DNA from: Wenyingzhuangia aestuarii
Lineage (GTDB): Bacteria > Bacteroidota > Bacteroidia > Flavobacteriales > Flavobacteriaceae
NCBI RefSeq assembly: GCF_011927765.1
Contig: NZ_JAATJG010000001.1
Coordinates: forward strand, 220,792-284,791
DNA length: 64,000 nt
Direction: 5' to 3'
Part shown: positions 17,992 through 26,026 of the stretch, piece by piece
Position numbering within the stretch: position 1 is the stretch's first letter
Layout of the letters: every line of letters begins with the position of its first letter
The notes under the pieces: generated by a model
Told to the model about the DNA's origin: nothing
The model's database searches: none
The model's input: the letters and a program-made list of their open reading frames with translations, nothing else
Program-made: the position numbers and the translations under genes

Positions 17992-19644
17992 ATGAGTTCA
18001 ATTACTCCTTTGTCTGCTGTATTAGGTAAAACCAGAGCTAAGCATCTTTTAAAAAGAGCAAGCTATTGTGTGACTAAATCTAGAATAGATGAATTTAGTG
18101 CGTATACTGTAGATCAGGCTTTGTCTAAACTTTTAGAGCCTAACGTAAAAAAACGAAGTCAGCCTATTAATTACGAAACAGGCAATCCATGGATAGAAAA
18201 CGATGCTGTTTTAGGAACAGCGGATGCTGAATTTGTGCCTGTTAAGTTAATAGAAGGAACCATTGCTTGGTGGTTAGATGAGGCTAAAGATGATGCATCT
18301 TTAACTTCTAGAATGACCTACTTTCTGTTTAGTTTTTTATGTGTAGATACCGTTCTTTTAAGAGGAAATAGAGGTATTTTTTATGATTATTTAAGGTTGC
18401 TAGAGAATTTTTCGTTAGGAAATTTTAAAAGTTTACTCTATCAAATTACCATCAACAATCTAATGTTGGCTTATTTAGACAATGGATCTAATAGCGTTAG
18501 CAATCCTAACGAAAATTTTGCAAGAGAAGTTTTAGAGTTGTTTACCATTGGTAAAGGACCTGTTGCTGGAATTGGAGACTATACAAACTTTACAGAAGAA
18601 GATATTGTTCAGGCAGCTAGGTTGTTAACCGGTTGGAGAATTAGTTACAATAGAGCTACAAACCATGGTGGTGGTAATGGAGGAATACCAACAGGGTGGC
18701 CATCGGTTGCAAAGCACGATTTTGGTAAAAAAACATTTTCTAACAGGTTTGGAAATAGGGTAATTGAAGCTTACGATACAACTGGAAAATCTTCCGATGA
18801 GAAAATTGTAAGAATGAAAGAGGAACTTATTGAGTTCTTTGATATGATTTTTGACCAAGATGAGGCTGCAAAATATATATGTAGAAGAATGTATAGGTAT
18901 TTTGTGTCTAGCAACATAACTACAGAAATAGAAAACAATATTATTGCTCCGCTGTCTGTAACTTTTAAAGCCAATTACAATCTAAAGGATGCCATTACTC
19001 AATTGTTAAAAAGCAAACATTTTTACGATGAAGATGATACTGTAAGTGGTGATGAAATTATTGGAGGAATGATAAAATCTCCCTTAGAGTTGGCTTTACA
19101 AACATTAAGTATAACTCAGTATCCTGTACCTGATGCAATATTGGAGTCTACCGAACATTACTTGTATTTTTATAGAAGAGAAATTGTAAGAGATTTTTTG
19201 GAATTGTGTAGTCAAAAACCTTTTGATCCTCCTTCTGTAGCAGGTTTTCCCCCAATATACGAAGCACCTGTTTATGATAAGTATTGGTTTAATTCTACCA
19301 CGATTATTCCACGTTATAATTTAGGAGAAATTTTATTGAACAAAAATACTACTAAGGCCAATTTTAAAGTTACCCAATTTGTAGAAGATGTTGTTAGCAA
19401 TCCTGCTGATGTAGAAAGTTTAATTCCAGAGTTAATAGCATTGCTTTTTTCTAAACCAGTAAGTAATAATAGAGTTCTGTATTTTACCAACGAAATTTTA
19501 TTAGACAATGGTTCTTTAACGCCAAATATGTGGACAAGAGAATGGAATAATTACATAGCATCGGGTAGCGATGTAGGAACAGAGGCAGCCTTGGTTCCTT
19601 TATTTAAGGCATTATTGTGGTCTCAAGAATATCAAACTAATTAA
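17992..19644 (+). CDS. DUF1800 family protein
   Basis: A 550-residue protein of the DUF1800 family, whose members almost always occur next to a DUF1501 gene, as here. The ATG at 17992 is preferred to the in-frame TTG four codons earlier. Family features are visible: LLKRASYCVTKSRIDEFSAY at the N terminus, MTYFLFSFLC, YDYLRLLENFSLGNFKSLL, NPNENFAREVLELFTIGKG and EEDIVQAARLLTGWRI, then HDFGKKTF and ICRRMYRYFVS. I see no obvious signal peptide or T9SS sorting domain, although its partner has both. No biochemical function is established to my knowledge. The stop is 11 bases before the DUF1501 start. Confidence 0.9.
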   Translation: MSSITPLSAVLGKTRAKHLLKRASYCVTKSRIDEFSAYTVDQALSKLLEPNVKKRSQPINYETGNPWIENDAVLGTADAEFVPVKLIEGTIAWWLDEAKDDASLTSRMTYFLFSFLCVDTVLLRGNRGIFYDYLRLLENFSLGNFKSLLYQITINNLMLAYLDNGSNSVSNPNENFAREVLELFTIGKGPVAGIGDYTNFTEEDIVQAARLLTGWRISYNRATNHGGGNGGIPTGWPSVAKHDFGKKTFSNRFGNRVIEAYDTTGKSSDEKIVRMKEELIEFFDMIFDQDEAAKYICRRMYRYFVSSNITTEIENNIIAPLSVTFKANYNLKDAITQLLKSKHFYDEDDTVSGDEIIGGMIKSPLELALQTLSITQYPVPDAILESTEHYLYFYRREIVRDFLELCSQKPFDPPSVAGFPPIYEAPVYDKYWFNSTTIIPRYNLGEILLNKNTTKANFKVTQFVEDVVSNPADVESLIPELIALLFSKPVSNNRVLYFTNEILLDNGSLTPNMWTREWNNYIASGSDVGTEAALVPLFKALLWSQEYQTN

Positions 19645-19655
19645 TTTAAGGTGTT

Positions 19656-21293
19656 ATGAATAGAAGAAAGTTTTTACAATTATCTGCTTTAAGTTCTACA
19701 GGTGCCTTATTATTAAATGGTCACAAAGTAAATGCGTTTTCACAAACTAATTTAGTGAATGCTATTCCAGAATCTGTAATTGATGGTAGAACGTTAGTGT
19801 TGATTCAGTTAAGAGGAGGTAACGATGGTTTAAATACCTTAATTCCCTTAAATCAGTATGATGAATATGCCAGGTTAAGACCTATAATTAGACTAAAAAA
19901 TACAGGAACTAATGCAGCTATCTCTCTAGACAGTACGTTAAGTGATTCCGAAAAAATATTAATTCATCCTTCTTTAACGGGTTTAAAATCTTTGTATGAT
20001 GAAGGCAAATTGAATATTTTACATTCTGTAGGATATCCTCAATTAAATAAATCTCATTTTGCTTCTAGAGCTATTATGTTTCAAGGAGGAGATGGAACTG
20101 CAGAAAATGCAACTAAATCAGATGGTTGGATGGCTAGGTTTTTAAACTCCGCATATGATTATTCTCAATATCAAGATCCTTTAGGAATTCAATTAGGAAG
20201 TCAAAAACCCTCTCTAGGGTTTCAATCTAGTCATGAACATAAGGTAGATTTAAATTTAGCAGGGCAAGATGTTTCTGGTTATTACAATGTGGTATCTAAC
20301 ATAGGAAACCCAGTTCCAGAAATTCCAAGTTCCGATTATGGAGATGCCTTGGCATACATTGCAAACATAGAAAGTGGAATTAATACCTATTCTCAACGAA
20401 TTAGTGAAGTTTTTGATTTGGGCTTGTCCAAAAGAAGTTTAGAAAGTACAATCACCTATCCATCAGGAAATAAATTAGCGGATCAATTAAAAACAGTAGC
20501 TACCTTAATAAGAGGAGGATCTAAAACAAAAGTGTTTTTGGTGTCTCATGATGGTTTTGATACACACGGAAATCAAGTTCAGAGTCAAGATGAAACTCAC
20601 ATAGGAAAGCACGCAAACTTGTTAAAAGATGTGGGCGATGCTCTTAAATATTTTCAAGATGATTTAAAAATGTTGGGGATAGAAGATAAGGTGATTTCGG
20701 CTACATTTACAGAATTTGGTAGAAAGCCAGCAGAGAATGGAAATTTAGGGACTGATCATGGAAATTTAGGGCCTATGTTTGTAATAGGTAAGCATGTTAA
20801 TGGTGGAATATCGGGTACAAATATGGATTTGTCTCAGGTAACAGAACATTACGATCAAACCATAATGCAACACGATTACAGACAGGTTTTTACGAGTATT
20901 ATTAGTGATTATTTAGGAGCCTCTGAAGAGGTGTTGAGAGAAACAGAGTTTAATGAATTTAGTGCTGCTAAATTAGATTTAATAGCAAGTTCCCAAAAAG
21001 CTAGCACAGACTTATCTGTAGATGATGTATTAAAAGATAAGCTTATTTCTTTGTCAGAAAATCCGGTGTCAGCTGCTTTTACAATTAATTATGTGAGTAG
21101 CAGATATTTTAGAGGAAAGGTAGAGTTAAAAAGTATGGCGGGTAGTTCTGTTTTTACATTAACACAAGATTTTGTGCCTAGATTAAATACGGTGGCAGTA
21201 AATATTAGTCATGTAATATCAGGTGTGTATGTGTTGGTAATGTATGACGAAAATAACAGAAGTTTTCACAGGCAAAAAATTATAAAACAATAA
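19656..21293 (+). CDS. DUF1501 family protein with Tat-like signal and T9SS sorting domain
   Basis: A 545-residue protein of the DUF1501 (sulfatase-like/alkaline-phosphatase-fold) family, partner of the DUF1800 gene 11 bases upstream. The N terminus MNRRKFLQLSALSSTGALLL has the twin-arginine pattern followed by a hydrophobic stretch. The core shows LVLIQLRGGNDGLNTLIPL, HPSLTGLKSLYDEGKL, SHFASRAIMFQGGDG, LVSHDGFDTHGNQ and TFTEFGRKPAENG with GTDHGNLGPMFVIG, residues that in the superfamily bind metal. The last ~75 residues end GVYVLVMYDENNRSFHRQKIIKQ in two parts, a T9SS type A sorting domain. The predicted path is Tat or Sec export followed by T9SS secretion. The substrate is unknown. Confidence 0.9.
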   Translation: MNRRKFLQLSALSSTGALLLNGHKVNAFSQTNLVNAIPESVIDGRTLVLIQLRGGNDGLNTLIPLNQYDEYARLRPIIRLKNTGTNAAISLDSTLSDSEKILIHPSLTGLKSLYDEGKLNILHSVGYPQLNKSHFASRAIMFQGGDGTAENATKSDGWMARFLNSAYDYSQYQDPLGIQLGSQKPSLGFQSSHEHKVDLNLAGQDVSGYYNVVSNIGNPVPEIPSSDYGDALAYIANIESGINTYSQRISEVFDLGLSKRSLESTITYPSGNKLADQLKTVATLIRGGSKTKVFLVSHDGFDTHGNQVQSQDETHIGKHANLLKDVGDALKYFQDDLKMLGIEDKVISATFTEFGRKPAENGNLGTDHGNLGPMFVIGKHVNGGISGTNMDLSQVTEHYDQTIMQHDYRQVFTSIISDYLGASEEVLRETEFNEFSAAKLDLIASSQKASTDLSVDDVLKDKLISLSENPVSAAFTINYVSSRYFRGKVELKSMAGSSVFTLTQDFVPRLNTVAVNISHVISGVYVLVMYDENNRSFHRQKIIKQ

Positions 21294-21311
21294 TGATTAG
21301 CTTTGAGTTCT

Positions 21312-21343
21312 AAAAATCATCTTATTTTATAAGGTGATTTTTT
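21312..21343 (+). terminator. Rho-independent terminator
   Basis: Arms AAAATCATCTT and AAGGTGATTTT pair with one G-U position across a short AT loop and are followed by T6. It ends the DUF1800-DUF1501 unit. Confidence 0.75.
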
Positions 21344-21365
21344 TATGAAGAATAAATAAGTGTCT

Positions 21366-21809
21366 ATGGATAAACAAAAATTGGTGGAATTGTGTTTAAG
21401 TATTGTGAATAAAAAACTAGCAGTCATTCAACAAGCTATAGATGGTTATAAGGTTGATTTATTGAGTGAATCTAAAAGTTCTGCAGGGGATAAACACGAG
21501 ACGGGAAGAGCTATGTTACAGTTAGAAATGGAGAAGCTAGGGCAACAGTATCAAACAGTTTTGGTTCAGAAAGAAGGTTTGGCTAAAATAAATAGTTCAG
21601 AAACTACAAAAGCTAGAGTTGGTAGTTTGGTAATGCTGAATGGTATTTATTACTTTATAGCAAGCAGTATTGGTCAGATCAATTATGAAGAAAAAACGAT
21701 AATGGTAGTGTCTGTAAATTCTCCTATAGGTCGGTTGTTATTAGGAAAAGAAAAAGGAATGGTTTTGTTGTTTAACGGTAAGCAGTTAAAAGTAGAAGAA
21801 GTATTGTAA
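21366..21809 (+). CDS. Gre-like transcription factor homologue
   Basis: A 147-residue protein resembling GreA/GreB. The N-terminal ~75 residues form a helical hairpin-like region (MDKQKLVELCLSIVNKKLAV; AGDKHETGRAMLQLEMEKLG). The C-terminal half is a beta-rich FKBP-like fold ending VNSPIGRLLLGKEKGMVLL, close to the GreA signature SPIGRALLGK. GreA and GreB insert an acidic tip into the RNA polymerase channel to stimulate transcript cleavage; here the tip region reads SESKSSAGDKHE and lacks the DxxxE pattern, so a different role on RNA polymerase or elsewhere is possible. Related proteins carry, as I recall, a misleading 3-oxoacyl-ACP synthase label. The ATG at 21366 is preferred to the GTG at 21360. 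Confidence 0.75.
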   Translation: MDKQKLVELCLSIVNKKLAVIQQAIDGYKVDLLSESKSSAGDKHETGRAMLQLEMEKLGQQYQTVLVQKEGLAKINSSETTKARVGSLVMLNGIYYFIASSIGQINYEEKTIMVVSVNSPIGRLLLGKEKGMVLLFNGKQLKVEEVL

Positions 21810-21814
21810 ACATA

Positions 21815-21852
21815 AAAAAATCCCTATTTAAAATTTTAAATAGGGATTTTGT
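21815..21852. terminator. Bidirectional Rho-independent terminator
   Basis: Perfect repeat AAAATCCCTATTTAAAA and TTTTAAATAGGGATTTT with flanking A and T runs, placed between the converging Gre-like gene and the helicase gene. Confidence 0.9.
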
Positions 21853-21870
21853 GTTTTTAAAGAAACTCAA

Positions 21871-23208
21871 TTATTGTTTGGGTCTTCTTCGTTGAGGTTT
21901 CTTGTATTTTTTGGCAATTATTCTACGGTAACTACCTCCTTGATTTGTTTTGCTGTTTTTTTCTGACTTTTCGTGAAAAGCAGGACCTGGTGCAAATTCT
22001 TTAGAACCTAATTTTTGGTAAGGAGTAATATCATCCAACTCAAGTTCTTCTTCTAATAGTTTAGTTTCAATACGGATATCATCTGGCATTCCATATTTTG
22101 GAATTTCATAATCCATTAGAGTTTCAATTTCTTCTAAAATTTCAGCATTTTTGTCTGTAATAAAAGAAAGTGCAAATCCTTCATTTTCTGCACGACCTGT
22201 TCTACCAATACGGTGCATGTAAGCTTCTGCTTCTTTAGGTAAATCAAAATTAATTACGTGTGTAACTCCAGGAATATCCATTCCTCTAGACAGTACATCT
22301 GTGGTAATTAATACACGGTGCTTTCCTTCTTTAAAGTTTTCTACAGAACGCAAACGGTAGTTTTGAGTTTTGTTAGAGTGAATTAAAGCAAAAGTGTCTT
22401 CGGGATATTCTGCCATTCCCTGAATTTCATTGTACACTAAATCGGCTAAATATTTATGTTTTATAAATACCAAAACACGAGTCATTTCCTCGTCTTCTTG
22501 CAATAAGTAGTTTAGTAAATTAATTTTGGTGTAGAAGTTTGGCACTTCAAAGGCCATTTGTTCTATGTTTTCTAATCTTGTTCCCGATGCTGCTGCTTCT
22601 ACATTAATTGGGTTGTTAAAAAACTCATTAATCAAGTCGTTCACATCATCTGTCATGGTTGCAGAAAACAAAATGGCTTGTTTCTTTTTAGGAACCAAAT
22701 CAATAATATCAATTAACTGCAATCTAAAACCAAGGTTAAAGATTTCATCAACTTCATCAATTACTAATTTTTGAATAAACTTAAGTTTTAAAGCTCCAGC
22801 CATTCCTAAATCTATAACTCTTCTAGGAGTAGATACTAAAATATCTAATCCATTATGAATCATTTCTTTTTGTTTGTTGATGTTTGCACCACCGTAAATA
22901 CCCCCGTATCTAACATTTAAATAGGTTGTTAATTTGTCCAAAGCATCTATTACTTGTACAACTAATTCACGAGTAGGAACAACAATTAACACTCTAGGGT
23001 GCTTTTGTTCCGAAAACGGTAACATTCTTAAAATAGGTAATAAATAGGCAAAAGTTTTACCTGTACCCGTTTGGGCAATACCTACAACATCTCTACCAGA
23101 CATAATGCATGGGAATGCATCTTGTTGTATTTTAGTAGGTTCCGTATAGCCTAAATCATTAATGGCATTACGAAGTTGATTGTTAAGGTTTAAATTTTCA
23201 AAAGACAT
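21871..23208 (-). CDS. DEAD-box ATP-dependent RNA helicase (DEVD variant)
   Basis: A 445-residue superfamily 2 helicase that unwinds short RNA duplexes, probably in cold adaptation, ribosome assembly or RNA decay. Motifs in order: Q motif (GYTEPTKIQQDAFPCIMSG), motif I AQTGTGKT, Ia PTRELVVQ, Ib TPRR, motif II VIDEVDEIFNLGF, motif III SATM, then motifs IV-VI in the second RecA domain ending HRIGRTGRAENEG. Motif II reads DEVD rather than DEAD, as in a subset of Bacteroidota helicases. The basic C-terminal tail (RRIIAKKYKKPQRRRPKQ) probably binds RNA. A TATCTTTG element lies 21 bases before the start. Confidence 0.95.
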   Translation of the reverse strand: MSFENLNLNNQLRNAINDLGYTEPTKIQQDAFPCIMSGRDVVGIAQTGTGKTFAYLLPILRMLPFSEQKHPRVLIVVPTRELVVQVIDALDKLTTYLNVRYGGIYGGANINKQKEMIHNGLDILVSTPRRVIDLGMAGALKLKFIQKLVIDEVDEIFNLGFRLQLIDIIDLVPKKKQAILFSATMTDDVNDLINEFFNNPINVEAAASGTRLENIEQMAFEVPNFYTKINLLNYLLQEDEEMTRVLVFIKHKYLADLVYNEIQGMAEYPEDTFALIHSNKTQNYRLRSVENFKEGKHRVLITTDVLSRGMDIPGVTHVINFDLPKEAEAYMHRIGRTGRAENEGFALSFITDKNAEILEEIETLMDYEIPKYGMPDDIRIETKLLEEELELDDITPYQKLGSKEFAPGPAFHEKSEKNSKTNQGGSYRRIIAKKYKKPQRRRPKQ

Positions 23209-23229
23209 AAGTTCCTAAATTTCTAACTG

Positions 23230-23237
23230 CAAAGATA
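23230..23237 (-). promoter_or_regulatory. Candidate -7 element (TATCTTTG) for the helicase gene
   Basis: Minus-strand TATCTTTG fits TAnnTTTG and lies 21 bases before the ATG at 23208. The upstream gene ends 38 bases away, so the helicase may have its own promoter. Confidence 0.5.
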
Positions 23238-23274
23238 GGTAAACAAGACTAAGGAAAAGTTTATAGTAGAAAGC

Positions 23275-23883
23275 TTATTTCTCTTTCTTCCAATTTTTGT
23301 TTAATTCGTCTTGTAATTTTCTGCTTATTTCCTGAAAACGCTTTAACGAAGTCTTTTTGTGTTGTTCAAATTCTATTTCTAATTCGTTTAAATTAGAAAC
23401 AGCCTTGTTGGTAATGCTTAAGTTTTGCTTGTATTTAAAAATAAAGAAACCTAAAAGAATTAATAAAACACTGTAGGTAATAACAATAATGATAGAAAAA
23501 ATAGATTTATTTACAGGAATTCCAAATACAGATCTGCTGTCTTTTAAGTCTATAGAAGCCGTAAGTTCTTGTTGAGTACTAGCTAATTTTTCTTTAAGAG
23601 CAAGAATTTCTTTGTTATTAGCATTAATGGTTTTTACCTTATCTGTAATAATTTTCTGCTGAGAATTTAAAGAGTCTAGAACGTTTTGCTTTAATCCTTG
23701 GTATTTGTTTATAGAGATTACCTTGTACTCTTGGTATTTGGTAGAGGTTCTGTATAAATAATCAAATTGAGAGGAGATGTTTTTTTCTGTTTCTTCTTTA
23801 GGGGTGTCTGCTTGATTTTGGCTGTTTTGCGCATGGCAAAGAGGAGTTAAAATCAATAAGAAAAAATAGATGAAACTTTTCAT
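23275..23883 (-). CDS. Signal-peptide protein with coiled coil and one membrane helix, function unknown
   Basis: A 202-residue protein beginning MKSFIYFFLLILTPLCHAQN, a signal peptide. Residues ~25-120 are helical and polar (coiled-coil-like; LKEKLASTQQELTASIDLKD), residues ~125-150 form a membrane helix (SIFSIIIVITYSVLLILLGFFIF) and the last ~50 are a charged, probably cytoplasmic helix ending QDELNKNWKKEK. No enzyme motif is present. As I recall, homologues carry the label tRNA (guanine-N1)-methyltransferase, which this architecture contradicts. It is divergent from clpP, with candidate promoters facing away from each other. Confidence 0.72.
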   Translation of the reverse strand: MKSFIYFFLLILTPLCHAQNSQNQADTPKEETEKNISSQFDYLYRTSTKYQEYKVISINKYQGLKQNVLDSLNSQQKIITDKVKTINANNKEILALKEKLASTQQELTASIDLKDSRSVFGIPVNKSIFSIIIVITYSVLLILLGFFIFKYKQNLSITNKAVSNLNELEIEFEQHKKTSLKRFQEISRKLQDELNKNWKKEK

Positions 23884-23911
23884 AACTGGTTGTTTTAGGT
23901 AAGAGGTTACA

Positions 23912-23919
23912 CAAAGGTA
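23912..23919 (-). promoter_or_regulatory. Candidate -7 element (TACCTTTG) for the coiled-coil gene
   Basis: Minus-strand TACCTTTG fits TAnnTTTG, 28 bases before the ATG at 23883. A TTG lies 22 bases upstream and may be the -33 element. The same octamer forms the clpP candidate on the other strand. Confidence 0.5.
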
Positions 23920-23990
23920 ACAAATTCATCAAATATAAGGCCAATTGACAATTTTATGGATATGTTAATTCAACTTTACTTTAGTATATT

Positions 23991-23998
23991 TACCTTTG
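23991..23998 (+). promoter_or_regulatory. Candidate -7 element (TACCTTTG) for clpP
   Basis: TACCTTTG fits TAnnTTTG and lies 21 bases before the clpP ATG at 24020. No strong -33 TTG. It is followed by GTAACC; the opposed element of the divergent gene is similarly flanked (GTAAC), so the two promoters share sequence beyond the octamer. Confidence 0.5.
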
Positions 23999-24019
23999 TA
24001 ACCTATAAGAACAGAATAT

Positions 24020-24679
24020 ATGAATTACGGAAAAGAATTTGAAAAATATGCTACTAAGCACCACGGTATTAGTAGTACACATTACGATAAAATAGTTAGT
24101 TCAGTAACTCCATACATTATGGAAGAACGTCAGTTGAATATTACTCAAATGGATGTTTTTTCTCGTTTAATGATGGATAGAATTATCTTTTTAGGAACAG
24201 GAATTAACGATCAGGTAGCAAATATTATTCAAGCACAGTTGTTGTTTTTAGAATCTGTAGATGCTACCAAAGATATTTCTATTTACATTAACTCTCCAGG
24301 TGGAGGTGTGTATGCCGGATTGGGTATTTATGACACAATGCAGTTTATTAAACCCGATGTAGCAACAATTTGTACAGGAATGGCTGCAAGTATGGGAGCT
24401 GTGTTAATGTGTGCAGGAGCTGAGGGGAAACGTTCTGCGTTACCACACTCTAGAGTCATGATTCACCAACCTTTAGGTGGAGCACAAGGACAAGCTACAG
24501 ATATGGAAATAACTGTAAGAGAAATTAACAAGTTAAAGCAAGAATTATATACCATTATTTCAAATCACTCGGGACAGCCTTTTGAAAAAGTATCTCAAGA
24601 TTCTGATAGAGATTATTGGATGAAAGCCGAAGAAGCAAAAGCTTACGGAATGGTTGATGAAATTCTTGCAAGAAAATAA
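24020..24679 (+). CDS. clpP: ATP-dependent Clp protease proteolytic subunit
   Basis: Serine protease subunit that forms the two-ring degradation chamber docked by ClpX. The catalytic Ser124 lies in CTGMAASMGAVL and His149 in SRVMIHQPLGG; the third residue, Asp, is in the C-terminal QDSDRDYWM region. The oxyanion segment NSPGGGVYAG is intact. At 219 residues it is slightly longer than E. coli ClpP at the N terminus, as usual in Flavobacteriia. clpX follows after 27 bases, the usual gene order, so the two are probably cotranscribed. Confidence 0.97.
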   Translation: MNYGKEFEKYATKHHGISSTHYDKIVSSVTPYIMEERQLNITQMDVFSRLMMDRIIFLGTGINDQVANIIQAQLLFLESVDATKDISIYINSPGGGVYAGLGIYDTMQFIKPDVATICTGMAASMGAVLMCAGAEGKRSALPHSRVMIHQPLGGAQGQATDMEITVREINKLKQELYTIISNHSGQPFEKVSQDSDRDYWMKAEEAKAYGMVDEILARK

Positions 24680-24706
24680 TACCCAAAGCAATTAAAGCTT
24701 AAAGAA

Positions 24707-25939
24707 ATGTCAAAAGAAGGAATGGAGTGCTCGTTTTGTGGGCGTAAGAAGGAAGAAACAAATCTGTTAATTGCAGGAGTAGATGCACATATTTGTGATA
24801 GTTGTGTAGCACAAGCTCATGGAATTTTATCTGAAGAGACGGCCGAAGAAGCTGGAGAAAAAAATGCTGATTTGGTGGTAAAAAAGCCAAAGGAGATTAA
24901 AGAATTTTTAGATCAGTACATTATTGGGCAAGATCAGACTAAAAAAACCATGGCTGTAGCTGTTTACAATCACTACAAAAGATTAACACAGCCAGATACT
25001 TTAGAGCAAGAAGTAGAAATAGAAAAAAGTAACATGATTTTGGTAGGTGATACCGGAACAGGAAAAACATTAATTGCAAAAACCATTGCAAAAATGTTAA
25101 ATGTACCTTTTTCTATTGTTGATGCTACGGTATTAACGCAAGCAGGTTATGTAGGTGAAGATGTAGAAAGTATTTTAAGTAGATTGTTACAAGCTGCAGA
25201 TTACGATGTAGAAAGTGCAGAGCGTGGAATTGTGTTTATTGATGAAATAGATAAAATTGCTCGTAAAGGAGACAACCCATCTATTACTCGTGATGTTTCT
25301 GGAGAAGGAGTTCAACAGGCATTGCTTAAATTGTTAGAAGGTACAGTAGTAAACGTAGCTCCAAAAGGAGGACGTAAACACCCCGATCAAAAATTTGTTG
25401 AGGTAAATACCAAAGACATTTTATTTATTGCAGGTGGAGCCTTTGCAGGAATTCAGCGTAATATTAGCAAGCGTTTAAATAGACAAGCTGTTGGGTTTGG
25501 AGCTTCTTTAAGCGAAGATAGGGTTGATGAAAAAAACTTGTTAAAATACATCATCCCTACCGATTTAAAGAATTTTGGATTGATTCCAGAAATTATTGGT
25601 CGTTTACCGGTGTTAAGTTACATGAATCCACTAGATGCAAAAGCATTACGTGCTATTTTAACAGAGCCTAAAAACTCTTTAATTAAGCAGTATACTAAGC
25701 TTTTTGAAATGGATGGTATAGCGTTTACTTTAACAGAAGAAGCTTTAGAATACATTGTAGAAAAAGCAATTGAGTATAAATTAGGAGCAAGAGGATTACG
25801 TTCTTTATGTGAAGCTATTTTTACAGATGAGATGTTTGAAATGCCTAGTTCTGAAGAAACTTCTTTTGAAGTAACTAAAGAATATGCAGAAAGTAAAATA
25901 AGCAGAAATATGCTAACGCAATTAAAGACGGCTTCTTAG
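24707..25939 (+). CDS. clpX: ATP-dependent Clp protease ATP-binding subunit ClpX
   Basis: AAA+ unfoldase that recognises tagged substrates and feeds them to ClpP. The N-terminal zinc-binding domain keeps all four cysteines (Cys8, Cys11, Cys30, Cys33). Walker A is GDTGTGKT, Walker [10 protein letters not shown], and the pore loop [17 protein letters not shown] and sensor region (KGARGLRS-type, here [15 protein letters not shown]) are present. The IGF-type ClpP-docking loop appears as a variant in the region [16 protein letters not shown]. The 410-residue length is normal. A hairpin terminator follows before dnaG. Confidence 0.97.
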   Translation: MSKEGMECSFCGRKKEETNLLIAGVDAHICDSCVAQAHGILSEETAEEAGEKNADLVVKKPKEIKEFLDQYIIGQDQTKKTMAVAVYNHYKRLTQPDTLEQEVEIEKSNMILVGDTGTGKTLIAKTIAKMLNVPFSIVDATVLTQAGYVGEDVESILSRLLQAADYDVESAERGIVFIDEIDKIARKGDNPSITRDVSGEGVQQALLKLLEGTVVNVAPKGGRKHPDQKFVEVNTKDILFIAGGAFAGIQRNISKRLNRQAVGFGASLSEDRVDEKNLLKYIIPTDLKNFGLIPEIIGRLPVLSYMNPLDAKALRAILTEPKNSLIKQYTKLFEMDGIAFTLTEEALEYIVEKAIEYKLGARGLRSLCEAIFTDEMFEMPSSEETSFEVTKEYAESKISRNMLTQLKTAS

Positions 25940-25969
25940 TAATAAAGCAGAATTACAAAATTTATAATT

Positions 25970-26003
25970 AAGCCTGATGAAGATTTTCTTCTTCAGGCTT
26001 TTT
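25970..26003 (+). terminator. Rho-independent terminator of clpP-clpX
   Basis: Arms AAGCCTGATGAAG and CTTCTTCAGGCTT pair with one mismatch around a 5-base loop and run into TTT. It lies 24 bases before the dnaG start, so dnaG needs its own signal or readthrough. Confidence 0.82.
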
Positions 26004-26026
26004 ACACAAATAACATATTCCTTAAA

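Noticed and set aside
23912-23998. The shared TACCTTTG-GTAAC pattern as a special regulator site between clpP and the coiled-coil gene
   Set aside because: The shared part is mainly the -7 consensus; the flanking match is only a few bases, too little to claim an operator.
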